Position numbers and translations under genes: made by a program. The notes beneath the pieces are model-generated. The model ran no database searches. It was not told the DNA's origin and worked only from the letters and a program-made list of their open reading frames with translations. Positions 11,097 through 21,151 of a stretch of 64,000 nt of DNA are shown one piece after another. The first letter of the stretch is position 1. Every line of letters begins with the position of its first letter. Source of the stretch: Bisgaard Taxon 45 (lineage in GTDB: Bacteria; Pseudomonadota; Gammaproteobacteria; Enterobacterales; Pasteurellaceae); NCBI GenBank assembly GCA_030783905.1, contig JAQAHH010000002.1, positions 62,001-126,000 on the forward strand, read 5' to 3'.

Positions 11097-11756
11097 GTGA
11101 CAGAAATACAAACTGAATCAACAACTTCCCACTTATTAAAAAATCGTTTTCGTGGTTATTTCCCCGTTATTATTGATGTTGAAACAGCGGGATTTAATGC
11201 GAAAACAGATGCACTGCTTGAACTTGCTGCCATTACGGTCAAAATGGACGAAAATGGGCTTTTGGTCCCCGATCAAAGATGTCATTTTCACATTGAACCT
11301 TTCACGGGTGCTAACATTAACCCTGAATCACTCCAGTTTAATGGCATTGATATCCACAATCCCTTACGCGGTGCAGTCAGTGAAACCGTTGCTATCACAG
11401 AACTCTTCAAAATGGTGCGTAAAGCCCAAAAAGCAGCGGATTGTCAACGTTCCATTATCGTGGCACATAATGCCGCCTTTGATCAAAGTTTTGTTATGGC
11501 CGCAGCAGAACGAACGGGGATAAAACGGAACCCATTTCATCCCTTTGGTATGTTTGATACCGCCACCTTAAGCGGTTTTATGTTTGGGCAAACTGTACTC
11601 GTTAAAGCTTGCCAAAGTGCTCACATTGCCTTTGACGGCAAACAAGCCCATTCAGCCTTATATGATACTGAACGTACTGCAGAATTATTTTGTTATATGG
11701 TTAATCACCTAAAACAGTTAGGTGGTTTTCCACATCAACCCACTAACACCATATAA
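11097..11756 (+). CDS. rnt: Ribonuclease T (DEDD 3'-5' exonuclease)
   Basis: RNase T trims the 3' ends of tRNA and other stable RNAs and acts in CCA turnover. The 219-residue protein has Exo[12 protein letters not shown] (Asp and Glu ligands, residues ~25-35). ExoII is near [14 protein letters not shown], and ExoIII has [14 protein letters not shown], the DEDDh arrangement. The start codon is GTG at 11097, supported by an AGGA site 7 bases upstream and by N-terminal agreement with the family. It begins 20 bp after the gloA terminator. Confidence 0.95.
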   Translation: MTEIQTESTTSHLLKNRFRGYFPVIIDVETAGFNAKTDALLELAAITVKMDENGLLVPDQRCHFHIEPFTGANINPESLQFNGIDIHNPLRGAVSETVAITELFKMVRKAQKAADCQRSIIVAHNAAFDQSFVMAAAERTGIKRNPFHPFGMFDTATLSGFMFGQTVLVKACQSAHIAFDGKQAHSALYDTERTAELFCYMVNHLKQLGGFPHQPTNTI

Positions 11757-11877
11757 CGCACTTATATAAGAAATAGTTTTATTACCATTTTCTAGTAAAA
11801 GTATAGACAAATTATTTTTTTTAAGTAAATTTAGAATTCTTTTTTAAAACATAACTTATAACCTAAGGATACATGCA

Positions 11878-13236
11878 ATGTTATTAACTAACCCTGTTGT
11901 GATTTCCATTGTGGTTTTACTTGCGCTCAGTCTATTGCGTATAAACGTGGTCATTGCGCTCGTTATTTCCGCATTAGTCGCAGGTTTAACTGGCAATTTG
12001 GGCGTCAGTGAAACAATAAAAACGTTTACGAATGGACTAGGCGGTGGGGCGGAAGTCGCCATGAATTATGCGATTTTAGGCGCGTTTGCGGTTGCCATTT
12101 CAAAATCTGGCATTACTGATTTACTCGCCTATAAAGTCATTAAACGCTTAGGTAATACACCAAGTAGCCGTTCTATGGCGGGCTTTAAATATTTCATCTT
12201 AGCCATACTGACCTTGTTTGCAGTATCCTCACAAAACTTATTACCTGTTCATATCGCATTTATTCCTATTGTGATTCCGCCATTGCTTGCGATTTTTAAT
12301 AAACTCAAACTAGATCGTCGTGCAGTGGCTTGTGTACTGACTTTTGGTTTAACCGCAACCTACATGCTCTTACCTGTTGGTTTCGGGAAAATCTTTATTG
12401 AAAGTATTCTTGTGAAAAATATCAACCAAGCAGGTGCAGCCTTAGGCTTACACACATCTGTGGCAGAAGTCTCATTAGCCATGACCGTCCCCGTTGTTGG
12501 CATGATTCTCGGTTTACTGACGGCGGTCTTTATTAGCTATCGTAAACCAAGAGAATATGCCCTCACTCACGCTGAAATCAGCACACAAGATATTGAATCA
12601 CATGTTGCTCAAATTAAACCTTTCCATGTGGGCGCAAGTGTTGCCGCGATCATTGTTACTTTTGCTTTACAGCTTTTTACTAGCTCAACAATTATTGGTG
12701 GTTTGGCCGGTCTGATTATTTTTGCAGTTTGTGGGATTTTCAAATTAAAAGAAAGTAATGACATTTTTCAACAAGGCTTACGCTTAATGGCAATGATTGG
12801 CTTTGTCATGATCGCTGCATCTGGTTTTGCTAATGTCATCAATGCCACAGGTGGCGTCACAGCCTTAGTAGAAACCTTCAGTCAAGGATTTGGTGTCGAA
12901 AATAAAGGGATTGCTGCCTTTTTAATGTTATTAGTGGGCTTATTTATTACCATGGGTATTGGCTCATCTTTCTCAACCGTGCCTATCATTGCTTCAATTT
13001 ATGTGCCACTTTGTCTCTCATTAGGTTTCTCGCCTTTGGCAACCGTTTCACTCATTGGCGTATCTGCTGCATTAGGTGATGCGGGTTCACCTGCCTCTGA
13101 CTCTACCTTAGGGCCAACATCAGGTTTAAATGCAGATGGTAAACACGATCATATTTGGGATTCTGTGGTCCCAACCTTTATCCATTACAATATTCCACTC
13201 ATCCTTTTCGGCTGGTTAGCCGCGATGTATTTATAA
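11878..13236 (+). CDS. NhaC/YuiF-type Na+/H+ antiporter family permease
   Basis: This 452-residue inner-membrane protein has about eleven hydrophobic segments. Recognisable family stretches are GGGAEVAMNYAILGAFAVAI, SQNLLPVHIAFIPIVIPPLL, and near the C-terminus GIGSSFSTVPIIASIYVPL plus GDAGSPASDSTLGPTSGLN. This matches the sodium:proton antiporter family related to NhaC, with close homologues in Haemophilus. The substrate is uncertain; amino-acid transport has been suggested for relatives. AAGGA lies upstream of the ATG. A 26-base palindrome follows the stop, before priC. Confidence 0.85.
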   Translation: MLLTNPVVISIVVLLALSLLRINVVIALVISALVAGLTGNLGVSETIKTFTNGLGGGAEVAMNYAILGAFAVAISKSGITDLLAYKVIKRLGNTPSSRSMAGFKYFILAILTLFAVSSQNLLPVHIAFIPIVIPPLLAIFNKLKLDRRAVACVLTFGLTATYMLLPVGFGKIFIESILVKNINQAGAALGLHTSVAEVSLAMTVPVVGMILGLLTAVFISYRKPREYALTHAEISTQDIESHVAQIKPFHVGASVAAIIVTFALQLFTSSTIIGGLAGLIIFAVCGIFKLKESNDIFQQGLRLMAMIGFVMIAASGFANVINATGGVTALVETFSQGFGVENKGIAAFLMLLVGLFITMGIGSSFSTVPIIASIYVPLCLSLGFSPLATVSLIGVSAALGDAGSPASDSTLGPTSGLNADGKHDHIWDSVVPTFIHYNIPLILFGWLAAMYL

Positions 13237-13244
13237 TCCTATTT

Positions 13245-13270
13245 TCAATCCTCCCAATTGGGAGGATTGA
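13245..13270. repeat. Perfect 26-base palindrome covering the priC ribosome site
   Basis: The arms are perfectly complementary around the centre AATT (13256-13259), and the right arm contains GGAGG (13261-13265). It could end transcription of the antiporter gene, but no T-run follows. As RNA it would hide the GGAGG that precedes the TTG at 13271. Confidence 0.75.
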
Positions 13271-13843
13271 TTGCCTATATCAGCGATGAAAAAAGTAGAA
13301 CTGCTCCAACTGTTAAAACACAAAATTGCCCAACTTGATAACCCCTCTCGTGTCCAAGTAAAACTTCCCCTACACACTCGTTTTGCGCCGCATTTGTTTA
13401 GTGAAAATAACCAATCTTTCTCTTTTTACTACCGAGAGTTACAACAAACTCTCACCCAACTAGAAAATGCCCCTGAAACCGATCCTTCACTCTACTCATT
13501 CTTTGCGGAAAAACTCTTATCACAGTACGCAGCGTTATCTGAAGCGTTAAATCAGAAAACTCGCCCCAAATACATTTCCCACCCCCTCAATAAAGAAAAA
13601 CATCATATCCATCAACTGCCTCCTCGTGAACGTTTAGAAAAATATTACGAGGCATTACAAGCACTCAATGAAAAATTAATGTCACTACAAGATAAGCTAC
13701 AAAAAGGGCAAGAAGAGCAACAAAGAAAGCTATTAAGACAAAAAATCCAAGTCACCCACCAACGGAAAGCAAAGTGTTTGGCCGCAATTGAGCTGTTAGA
13801 AGAATACTTAGTCTTTAAGAATACACAAGAGCAACAAAGTTAA
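13271..13843 (+). CDS. priC: Primosomal replication protein N'' (PriC)
   Basis: PriC helps reload DnaB at stalled replication forks in the PriA-PriC restart pathway. The 190-residue protein is alpha-helical and strongly basic, with conserved-type segments LLKHKIAQLDN, FFAEKLLSQYAALSEAL, PPRERLEKYYEAL and LRQKIQVTHQRKAKCLAAIE. Two starts are possible. TTG at 13271 has GGAGG five bases upstream; ATG at 13286 (MKKVELLQ) has no clear ribosome site. I list the longer form but cannot decide. It is probably co-transcribed with the antiporter unless the intervening palindrome terminates. Confidence 0.82.
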   Translation: MPISAMKKVELLQLLKHKIAQLDNPSRVQVKLPLHTRFAPHLFSENNQSFSFYYRELQQTLTQLENAPETDPSLYSFFAEKLLSQYAALSEALNQKTRPKYISHPLNKEKHHIHQLPPRERLEKYYEALQALNEKLMSLQDKLQKGQEEQQRKLLRQKIQVTHQRKAKCLAAIELLEEYLVFKNTQEQQS

Positions 13844-14040
13844 GCTACATCACCTTCGGCCCATTGAGCATTACTTTTTCTCTCTTGTATCATTTTACTG
13901 ACTCAATTAAAAATCACTGCCCAAACCAACAGGTGTAAAGTCTGAGAGGAAACCACAAAAGCAAACCCTTTCCATATATTCTCCCTTTCACCATATAGTA
14001 AACAAGATCGTTAATGAAAAAGCCAAATTAAGAATAAGAA

Positions 14041-14070
14041 AAAACCGTAAGTCAGATAACTTACGGTTTT
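14041..14070 (-). terminator. Terminator after tRNA-Ser
   Basis: Arms AAAACCGTAAGT (14041-14052) and ACTTACGGTTTT (14059-14070) form a long stem. On the minus strand it is followed by TTTTTTCTTATTC, a good T-run ending the tRNA transcript. It may also act on the plus strand. Confidence 0.85.
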
Positions 14071-14080
14071 TAAAATTTGA

Positions 14081-14170
14081 TGGCGGAGGAAGTGAGATTC
14101 GAACTCACGGAGGGCGTAAACCCTCGCCGGTTTTCAAGACCGGTGCCTTCAACCACTCGACCATTCCTCC
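14081..14170 (-). tRNA. tRNA-Ser (anticodon TGA)
   Basis: On the minus strand it begins GGAGGAATGGTCGAGTGG, has the anticodon arm GGTCTTGAAAACC (anticodon TGA), a long class II variable arm (GAGGGTTTACGCCCTC), the T arm GTTCGAATC, and ends TTCCTCC-G-CCA with encoded CCA. The acceptor arms pair over seven bases. Confidence 0.97.
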
Positions 14171-14310
14171 GTGATTTAAGCGTGGTGAATAATACGGATT
14201 TTAACTTGCTAAGTCAAGCAATTAAACAAGGATTTTTATTCAATTGCTTTATTTTAGAACAATTTTTTATTGACGGTCAGACAATCTGACAGTCAATAAC
14301 CAATCAATGG

Positions 14311-17300
14311 CTATTCACCGCTCTTTTCAGCTTTTGTCGGTTCAGCATAAACATGACTGACCGCACTATGATGACCGGCTGCACCTTTACCATGGAAGTA
14401 ATAACGGGATTCTGTCCATACGCTAATCTGACACATCTCGACAGGCTCATCACTTGCTTTGGCCAACGTCATCGCTGCTTGAGTATGGCTCACCGCTGAG
14501 ATTGTTCCTAAACGACCAGTGAACTGATAATCACGCGCGAGCCCAAACGAAACATTCTCCACAGCGGATTGCGCAGAGGTGACGACTTGTTCAACCCCCT
14601 TTTCAGCTGACAGATTCGTCACAGCATCCGTTTCTGGCTCAGAGACCGTCATCTCAGAGGCTGTTTTCAGTGAATGTGGCTCAGCTTCTACTGTCGGCTC
14701 GGCGATGTTATTTTCCGTTGTTACAGTGACCGCTGTCTCTTGCGTATCAGCTAAAGATTGTTCTTTTTCTAAACGTTGCAACGATTGTTTCACTTTCTTT
14801 TCAACTGATTCATTCGCAGGCTGTACAACAAAATTATTAAATGGTGAAGCACCACTTTCTCCGCCCTCCGCCACGAGATCAAGTGCAGGCATCGTTGCGG
14901 CAAGATCTTTTGGTTGCTGTTGTTGTTCTAATAACTCATCGACTGATAAGAATTGATTTTCTTTTACCACTACAGGTTGCAAATCTGGCCAAACTTTACC
15001 ACTTGCTAACTCTGGCGACGCGACAGCAGCGAATAACGGCATAGGTGCTTTAACCTCTTGGTTATGACGACGGCGACGTTGATTATTCACGCGTAAATGG
15101 CGAGGTAAGCGACGACGATTGTTATCACGGCGTTTTTCTGTTTCTGCCTCTTCCACAACCGCTGTCACCGCTTCTGGTACCAATTCTATTTCCACCACTT
15201 TCTCCTCAATCAAGGTATCAGTTTCAGGAGAAAGGGGTTCTGTTGTCATCACTGGTAAGGTGGTTTCATTCACCTCATCGATAATACGTACTTTCTTACG
15301 CAGATCTCGACGTTGACGACGTGGTGTAATAGTCTCTGTTTTTTCGACTTCAACTGTATCAACTACCGCAGTCTCTAACACATTATCCACTACCGGCACT
15401 GCCTCAACAGCATTATTTGCCTTACGGCTACGCTTATTATTACGTTCTGAACGAGGACGAATGACTTCTTCAACAACTTCATTCTGACGTTTGGTATTGA
15501 TATCACGTTCCACATTTTCTGAACGTGCACGACGTGAATTACGGCGTTCTTGTTGACGACGATTACGATTATTCTTAGGACGATTGCCTTTTGATTTCTC
15601 TTCAACTACAGGTTTATCGACAAAAATCGCTTTGACTTTTGCCACAATTCGCGCGAATAACGACGGTGTATTGTCAACTTTCTTCTCAGGAATCGGTGCT
15701 GGAGCAGGAATCGCCATCGACACGGCCGCACTTTCTAACACATTTTCACTTGTTACGGTAGCGGTTTCGATATTACGTGATACAAGCGATTCTTCAGGCA
15801 CGAAATGATCATCTTTCTCTTGATGTAATTTAACAAGATTATAACTGAGTTCATGCACTTCTTCGCCATCACGTACACGGAACACGCCAAAGTGTGGTGT
15901 TTCCATCGCTTCATTTGGTACGACAATCACATCAACATCATGGCGTTTTTCAATACTGTGAATAGCACGGCGTTTTTCATTTAAGAGATAAGAGGCAATC
16001 TCTACCGGCACAATCGTATGAACTTGTTTGGTATTTTCTTTTAACGCTTCCTCTTCAATTAAGCGTAAGATAGAAAGAGAAAGGGACTCATTATCACGGA
16101 TTTTACCTGTGCCTTGACAACGAGGACAAACATGATGAGATGACTCACCTAAGGAAGGACTCAAACGCTGACGCGACATTTCTAATAAGCCAAAACGCGA
16201 AATCCGGCTAATTTGAATACGTGCACGATCTTGACGCACCGCATCACGAATACGATTTTCCACTTCACGTTGATGGCGAACAGGTGTCATATCAATGAAG
16301 TCAATGACAATGAGGCCCCCTAAGTCACGTAAACGTAATTGGCGAGCAATTTCATCTGCTGCTTCGAGGTTAGTATTTAACGCGGTTTCTTCAATATCTC
16401 CGCCACGAGTTGAACGAGATGAGTTGATATCAATCGCGGTTAAGGCTTCCGTCACATCAATGACAATCGATCCCCCAGAGGGTAAACGTACTTCACGTTG
16501 GAACGCAGATTCAATTTGTGATTCAATTTGATAGTGACTGAATAAAGGCACTTCACCCTGATAAAGTTTGACCCGATGGATAAAGTCAGGGCGGACTAAT
16601 TTGATATGCGCTTTGGCTTTTTCATACACTTTCGGGCTATCAATTAAGATTTCCCCAATATCGCGACGTAAGTAATCACGAATTGCTCGCACAATGACAT
16701 CACTTTCTTGGTGAATCAAAAACGGGGCTGGACGGCTTTGTGACGCTTGCTTAATGGCTTCCCAATGGTGAAGTAGGACCTTTAAGTCCCATTGCAATTC
16801 CTCAGGCGATTTCCCCACCCCAGCGGTACGCACAATTAATCCCACACCATCTGGTACATCAAGGGAACTTAACGCATCTTTTAACTCAAGACGCTCATCC
16901 CCTTCAATACGACGTGAAATTCCCCCAGCTCTTGGATTATTTGGCATGATCACCAAATAACTTCCCGCTAAAGAAACAAAGGTGGTCAACGCTGCCCCTT
17001 TATTCCCACGCTCTTCCTTATTGACTTGAACAATAACTTCTTGCCCTTCACTCAAAATATCACGAATATTCGGGCGTCCTTGATAGACATAATCATCAGG
17101 AAAATATTCACGAGCAATCTCTTTCAAAGGCAAGAAACCATGACGTTCAGCGCCATAATCCACAAACGCGGCTTCAAGACTAGGTTCAACACGAGTAATA
17201 CGGCCTTTGTAAATGTTTGCTTTTTTCTGTTCGTGACCTGGACTTTCAATATCCAAATCAAATAAACGTTGTCCATCCACTAGAGCAACGCGCAACTCTT

Positions 17301-17334
17301 CCTTTTGAGTTGCGTTGATTAACATTCTTTTCAT
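14311..17334 (-). CDS. rne: Ribonuclease E, degradosome scaffold
   Basis: RNase E is the essential 5'-sensing endonuclease for mRNA decay and for rRNA/tRNA processing. The 1007-residue protein has an N-terminal catalytic half: [20 protein letters not shown], an S1 domain about 35-125, catalytic Asp residues in [17 protein letters not shown] and [11 protein letters not shown], and the Zn-link CPRCQGTGK near residue 404. The C-terminal half is low-complexity, with arginine-rich RNA-binding blocks (around 590-640, 690-710 and 760-790). It ends with [18 protein letters not shown], like the PNPase-binding tail of E. coli RNase E. The long leader upstream suggests autoregulation. Confidence 0.97.
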   Translation of the reverse strand: MKRMLINATQKEELRVALVDGQRLFDLDIESPGHEQKKANIYKGRITRVEPSLEAAFVDYGAERHGFLPLKEIAREYFPDDYVYQGRPNIRDILSEGQEVIVQVNKEERGNKGAALTTFVSLAGSYLVIMPNNPRAGGISRRIEGDERLELKDALSSLDVPDGVGLIVRTAGVGKSPEELQWDLKVLLHHWEAIKQASQSRPAPFLIHQESDVIVRAIRDYLRRDIGEILIDSPKVYEKAKAHIKLVRPDFIHRVKLYQGEVPLFSHYQIESQIESAFQREVRLPSGGSIVIDVTEALTAIDINSSRSTRGGDIEETALNTNLEAADEIARQLRLRDLGGLIVIDFIDMTPVRHQREVENRIRDAVRQDRARIQISRISRFGLLEMSRQRLSPSLGESSHHVCPRCQGTGKIRDNESLSLSILRLIEEEALKENTKQVHTIVPVEIASYLLNEKRRAIHSIEKRHDVDVIVVPNEAMETPHFGVFRVRDGEEVHELSYNLVKLHQEKDDHFVPEESLVSRNIETATVTSENVLESAAVSMAIPAPAPIPEKKVDNTPSLFARIVAKVKAIFVDKPVVEEKSKGNRPKNNRNRRQQERRNSRRARSENVERDINTKRQNEVVEEVIRPRSERNNKRSRKANNAVEAVPVVDNVLETAVVDTVEVEKTETITPRRQRRDLRKKVRIIDEVNETTLPVMTTEPLSPETDTLIEEKVVEIELVPEAVTAVVEEAETEKRRDNNRRRLPRHLRVNNQRRRRHNQEVKAPMPLFAAVASPELASGKVWPDLQPVVVKENQFLSVDELLEQQQQPKDLAATMPALDLVAEGGESGASPFNNFVVQPANESVEKKVKQSLQRLEKEQSLADTQETAVTVTTENNIAEPTVEAEPHSLKTASEMTVSEPETDAVTNLSAEKGVEQVVTSAQSAVENVSFGLARDYQFTGRLGTISAVSHTQAAMTLAKASDEPVEMCQISVWTESRYYFHGKGAAGHHSAVSHVYAEPTKAEKSGE

Positions 17335-17600
17335 TATTTGTTCTCTTAATTTTTATTCTGTCTTTATTAAAAAAATCACCGCACTTTTCTTCGCCATCGA
17401 CCTCGTGTCTGTCGCAGAATGTCAGTCTCTCGACTGTCAGCTGCTGGGTGCATTGATAGCGTTACTCAAATGAAAGATACACTTGCGTAAAACAGCATCA
17501 ACTCATCAACATGATGCTGTAAGGGGCGGTAGGATTTTTAATATATAAAATCATTGGGTTACTAATGTCTTATGCCATGCGCTGCATTATATAACCACAA
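17335..17600 (-). promoter_or_regulatory. Long structured 5' leader and promoter of rne
   Basis: The gap to rluC is 417 bp. On the minus strand a TATAAT (17586-17591) could be the -10, giving a leader of about 245 nt. The leader holds a clear hairpin, ACAGCATCA/TGATGCTGT (17492-17500 with 17512-17520), and a GC-richer stretch 17395-17450 with several short complementary pieces. In E. coli the rne leader folds into hairpins that mediate feedback by RNase E; the arrangement suggests the same here. An uptake signal lies at 17378-17386. I see no gene in this gap. Confidence 0.55.
17378..17386 (-). repeat. DNA uptake signal sequence, perfect core
   Basis: ACCGCACTT within the rne leader, 44 bp upstream of the rne start codon. 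Confidence 0.9.
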
Positions 17601-17751
17601 TAATAACGCTCCATTTTCAAGCCAATTTAATGGCATAAAAATACGCCTTATTATGTACTTATCCCTCTTATTTATCAAGGTAATTTTAATCCTTTAACGG
17701 AAAGCAAAATATGATATGATCCAGCCAATTTCTATCAAACTAACTTATAAA

Positions 17752-18738
17752 ATGAACCTAAAAAAAGACCAAAACGTCATCAATCAAGCAGTAAAAATGC
17801 TGACAATTAGTGAGGATGAAGCCGGGCAACGTATTGATAATTATTTGCTAGCCAAACTCAAAGGTGTACCGAAAAGCTTAATCTATCGTATCGTGCGTAA
17901 AGGCGAAGTCCGTGTAAACAAAGGGCGGATTAAACCAGAATATAAATTACAAGCAAATGATGTTGTACGTGTGCCGCCTATTCGGGTATCAGAAAAAGAA
18001 CAAGCCCCTATTTCAACAAAGCTGAATAAAGTCAGCCAGTTAGAAAATCAGATTTTATTTGAAGATGAGTCTTTATTAATCTTAAACAAACCTTCTGGTA
18101 TTGCCGTTCATGGTGGAAGTGGGTTAAGTTTTGGTGTGATTGAAGCATTACGCACCTTACGCCCTGAAGCGCGTTTTCTCGAATTAGTACACCGTTTGGA
18201 TCGCGACACTTCAGGCATTTTACTAGTTGCCAAAAAACGTTCAGCTTTACGTAATTTACACGAACAATTACGCGAAAAAACAGTGCAAAAGGATTATTTA
18301 GCGCTAGTACGTGGACAGTGGCAATCTCATTGTAAGGTGGTCAAAGCACCGCTGTTAAAAAATGAGTTAGCCAGTGGTGAGCGTATTGTGCGTGTCAGTG
18401 AACAAGGCAAACCATCCGAAACCCGTTTTTCGATTGAAGAGCGTTATAATAATGCCACCTTGGTAAAAGCCTCACCAGTCACAGGGCGCACCCATCAAAT
18501 TCGGGTACACACTCAGTATGCAGGTCACCCTATCGCTTTAGATGATAAATATGGTGATAAGCAATTTGACCAACAAATGAGTCAATTGGGCTTAACTCGC
18601 TTATTTTTACATGCATTTTCTATTCGTTTTACCCACCCTAAAACAGGGGAAATACTCCAGATTAATGCACCATTAGATCAAGACATGAAAGGGATTCTAA
18701 CTATATTGCGAACACAAACATTAAAATCACTGCAGTAA
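17752..18738 (+). CDS. rluC: 23S rRNA pseudouridine(955/2504/2580) synthase RluC
   Basis: RluC makes three pseudouridines in 23S rRNA. The protein has an N-terminal S4 RNA-binding domain (DEAGQRIDNYLLAKLKGVPK, LIYRIVRKGEVRVNKGRIKP) and then the RsuA/RluA catalytic domain. The catalytic Asp is in LVHRLDRDTSGILLVAKK; GRTHQIRVHTQYAGHPIALD also belongs to the family. I chose ATG 17752 (328 residues), which gives an N-terminus like homologues; an ATG at 17716 adds 12 residues and cannot be excluded. It is divergent from rne, a conserved pairing in gamma-proteobacteria. Confidence 0.94.
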   Translation: MNLKKDQNVINQAVKMLTISEDEAGQRIDNYLLAKLKGVPKSLIYRIVRKGEVRVNKGRIKPEYKLQANDVVRVPPIRVSEKEQAPISTKLNKVSQLENQILFEDESLLILNKPSGIAVHGGSGLSFGVIEALRTLRPEARFLELVHRLDRDTSGILLVAKKRSALRNLHEQLREKTVQKDYLALVRGQWQSHCKVVKAPLLKNELASGERIVRVSEQGKPSETRFSIEERYNNATLVKASPVTGRTHQIRVHTQYAGHPIALDDKYGDKQFDQQMSQLGLTRLFLHAFSIRFTHPKTGEILQINAPLDQDMKGILTILRTQTLKSLQ

Positions 18739-18803
18739 AAAATAACGGGTAAATAAGAGCGAAAGCGGGTTAATACGTCTCATAACCACATAAAGAGGAA
18801 AAA

Positions 18804-19511
18804 ATGATGACAAAACAACCTAAAATTGTTGTCTTAACAGGCGCAGGCATTTCCGCTGAATCGGGTATTCGTACTTTCCGATCCACTGATGGCTTATGGG
18901 AAAATCATCCTGTTGATGAGGTTGCCACCCCAGAAGGCTTTGCTCGCAATCCCAAACTGGTTCAACACTTTTACAATGAACGCCGCAAGCAATTGTTTTC
19001 TGATCAGGTTACACCCAATGCTGCCCATTTCGCCTTAGCGGAACTGGAGAAAAAACTCGGCAATAATTTACTCATTGTCACACAAAATGTGGATAATTTA
19101 CACGAACGCGCTGGTTCAAAAAATCTCATTCATATGCACGGTGAATTGTTGAAAGTACGTTGTGTAAAATCAGGTCAAGTTTATGATTGGCAAGGAGACA
19201 TTCATGAACAAGATAAATGTCATTGTTGTACCACACCTCAGGTTTTACGCCCACATATTGTCTGGTTTGGCGAAATGCCGTTAGAAATGGACAAAATTCA
19301 GACCGCACTTTCTGAGTGTGATTATTTTATTTCTATTGGGACGTCTGGTCATGTTTACCCTGCAGCAGGTTTTGTACGAGAAGCAATGTACTATGGTGCA
19401 CATACCGTCGAACTCAATTTAGAACCGAGTCAAGTGCGGTCTAATTTTGACGAATGTCATTACGGTAAAGCCACAGCATTGGTTCCACACTATTTAGCCC
19501 AATTCCTTTAA
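18804..19511 (+). CDS. cobB: NAD-dependent protein deacylase (sirtuin CobB)
   Basis: CobB removes acetyl and succinyl groups from protein lysines using NAD+. The 235-residue protein has the sirtuin motifs [26 protein letters not shown] and HMHGEL (catalytic His). The Y-x-x-R pair typical of class III desuccinylases is plausible in FYNERRKQ. The zinc site keeps cysteines in VRCVKSG and [17 protein letters not shown] forms the late NAD contact. Two uptake signals lie inside the coding sequence (19302-19310 and 19432-19440). It converges on trxA through a shared terminator. Confidence 0.95.
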   Translation: MMTKQPKIVVLTGAGISAESGIRTFRSTDGLWENHPVDEVATPEGFARNPKLVQHFYNERRKQLFSDQVTPNAAHFALAELEKKLGNNLLIVTQNVDNLHERAGSKNLIHMHGELLKVRCVKSGQVYDWQGDIHEQDKCHCCTTPQVLRPHIVWFGEMPLEMDKIQTALSECDYFISIGTSGHVYPAAGFVREAMYYGAHTVELNLEPSQVRSNFDECHYGKATALVPHYLAQFL

Positions 19512-19516
19512 GTATA

Positions 19517-19549
19517 AAAAATCCCAAACAACACCTGTTTGGGATTTTT
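19517..19549. terminator. Bidirectional terminator between cobB and trxA
   Basis: A 14-bp perfect stem (19517-19530 with 19536-19549), A-rich on the left and T-rich on the right, lies between two convergent genes. Confidence 0.9.
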
Positions 19550-19563
19550 CTACTTTTCGTTAA

Positions 19564-19884
19564 CTAGATATTTTGATTGATAAAGTTAGCTAATTGGTTT
19601 TTTGGTAAAGCGCCCACTTGTGTTGCAACAGCTTTACCATTTTTAAATAAAACCAAAGTTGGAATACTACGCACCCCTAATTGTGCAGGTGTGGCTTGGT
19701 TCTCATCAATATTAATTTTAACGACTTTCACTTTACCCGAAAATTCTACTGCAATTTCATCTAGAATTGGCGCGATCATACGGCAAGGGCCACACCAAGG
19801 TGCCCAAAAATCTAATAAAACGGGCACATCTGAGTTGACAACGTCTGCCGTAAATGTTGCATCAGTTGAATGTAATACTTCCAT
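19564..19884 (-). CDS. trxA: Thioredoxin
   Basis: This general cytosolic dithiol reductase has 106 residues with the active site [11 protein letters not shown], then [17 protein letters not shown] and the cis-Pro loop [12 protein letters not shown]. The start [11 protein letters not shown] at 19884 has AGGA upstream and family-like length. Nine upstream in-frame codons from 19911 are likely leader. It lies downstream of metB on the same strand, the order also found in Haemophilus. Confidence 0.97.
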   Translation of the reverse strand: MEVLHSTDATFTADVVNSDVPVLLDFWAPWCGPCRMIAPILDEIAVEFSGKVKVVKINIDENQATPAQLGVRSIPTLVLFKNGKAVATQVGALPKNQLANFINQNI

Positions 19885-19998
19885 TATTTCTTCCTTTTTT
19901 GTTAATAACATTCTTTATAATAAGAATATTTTTTATCATTTCAAGTGATATGATAATAGCATAAGCATGATGCAAATCAATCCGTCCACGAGGAAAAC

Positions 19999-21108
19999 TT
20001 ATTTGAATTGTGCCAAGGCTTGTAATAAGTCCGCTTTAATATCCTCTACATTTTCTAGCCCCACCGAGAAACGTAAAAGACAATTACATACACCGCGCGC
20101 AATGCGCTCCTCTTCGGGAATATCCATATGCGTTTGGGTCGCAGGATAAGTAATAAAGCTCTCTGTTCCGCCCAAACTTTCAGCAAAAGTGATTAATTTC
20201 AGCGCTTTTAAAAAAGGATTTACCCAATGTTCGTCATGTAAACGGAAAGAAAGCATACCCCCTTTATTTGGATATAACACATCTTTCACTTGAGGTTGTT
20301 CAGTTAAAAATTTTGCTAATTCTTTCGCATTTTGTTCGTGACGCGCCATACGTAAAGCCAGTGTTTTCATGCCTCGAATCGTTAACCAGGAATCAAAAGG
20401 CGACAATACCGCACCTGCACCATTTTGAATATAAAATAAACGTTGGCAAAGTGCTTCACCTTTTGCCACAACTAGCCCAACTAATGCATCGTTATGTCCG
20501 GCAAGGTATTTTGTGCCACTATGAATAACGAGATCGGCCCCCGCTTCCATTGGTCTAAATAAGGCAGGCGTTAAAAAGGTATTATCAACAATCAAAACTA
20601 AATCATGTTGTTTAGCAAGTTTTGCAATCGCGGCCACATCACACTCTTCCATTAATGGATTAGAGGGCGTTTCGACAAAGATCGCCTTTGTATTTGCGCT
20701 AATCGCTGCTTCAATACAGGATAGATCCGAGGTATCCACATAAATAGGTTTAACACCATGTGTATTTTTATACGCGAAATCCAATAAACGATAAGTGCCA
20801 CCATACACATCACGTGATACGATCCACTCATCAGGGGAAGCAAATAACGACATGATTAATTGAATTGCCGCCATACCTGAAGCACAAGCAAAGCCTTGAT
20901 CTCCGCCTTCTAATTTGGCAATCGTGTCTTCTAAAACGCTACGTGTTGGATTTTTCGTCCGTGTATAGTCATAACCTGTACTTTCACCGATGCCATGATG
21001 GGCATAAGCCGTTGACAAAAAAATAGGGGTAGAAACCGCCCCAGTACGTTCATCAGTTCGATTGCCAGCCTGCGCTAATAAAGTCTCAATTGAATATTGT
21101 TGTGTCAT
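19999..21108 (-). CDS. metB: Cystathionine gamma-synthase (trans-sulfuration PLP enzyme)
   Basis: MetB joins O-succinyl- or O-acetylhomoserine with cysteine to form cystathionine in methionine synthesis. The 369-residue protein has the Cys/Met-metabolism PLP fold: STAYAHHGIG, YDYTRTKNPTR, ACASGMAAIQ, ETPSNPLMEECD, VDNTFLTPA, and the PLP-lysine in SGTKYLAGHNDALVG. C-terminal SLGGTESFITYPATQTH is also typical. By motifs alone cystathionine beta-lyase or O-acetylhomoserine sulfhydrylase are close alternatives. A MetJ-type operator upstream supports the methionine role. Confidence 0.88.
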   Translation of the reverse strand: MTQQYSIETLLAQAGNRTDERTGAVSTPIFLSTAYAHHGIGESTGYDYTRTKNPTRSVLEDTIAKLEGGDQGFACASGMAAIQLIMSLFASPDEWIVSRDVYGGTYRLLDFAYKNTHGVKPIYVDTSDLSCIEAAISANTKAIFVETPSNPLMEECDVAAIAKLAKQHDLVLIVDNTFLTPALFRPMEAGADLVIHSGTKYLAGHNDALVGLVVAKGEALCQRLFYIQNGAGAVLSPFDSWLTIRGMKTLALRMARHEQNAKELAKFLTEQPQVKDVLYPNKGGMLSFRLHDEHWVNPFLKALKLITFAESLGGTESFITYPATQTHMDIPEEERIARGVCNCLLRFSVGLENVEDIKADLLQALAQFK

Positions 21109-21151
21109 AAAAAACCCCTGCCTTCTAAAGGAAAGATAAAATTATTATTTT

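Noticed and set aside
14077-14289. Short plus-strand reading frame of 70 codons
   Set aside because: It runs through the complement of tRNA-Ser and has no ribosome site.
14269-14297. Inverted repeat after the rne stop as an rne terminator
   Set aside because: The stem (ATTGAC, GTCAGA / TCTGAC, GTCAAT) is followed by an A-run, not a T-run, in the direction of rne. It may be a structure, but not a classical terminator.
15390-15808. Frames antisense or out of frame inside rne
   Set aside because: They arise from the biased, repetitive C-terminal coding sequence of RNase E and show no protein family pattern.
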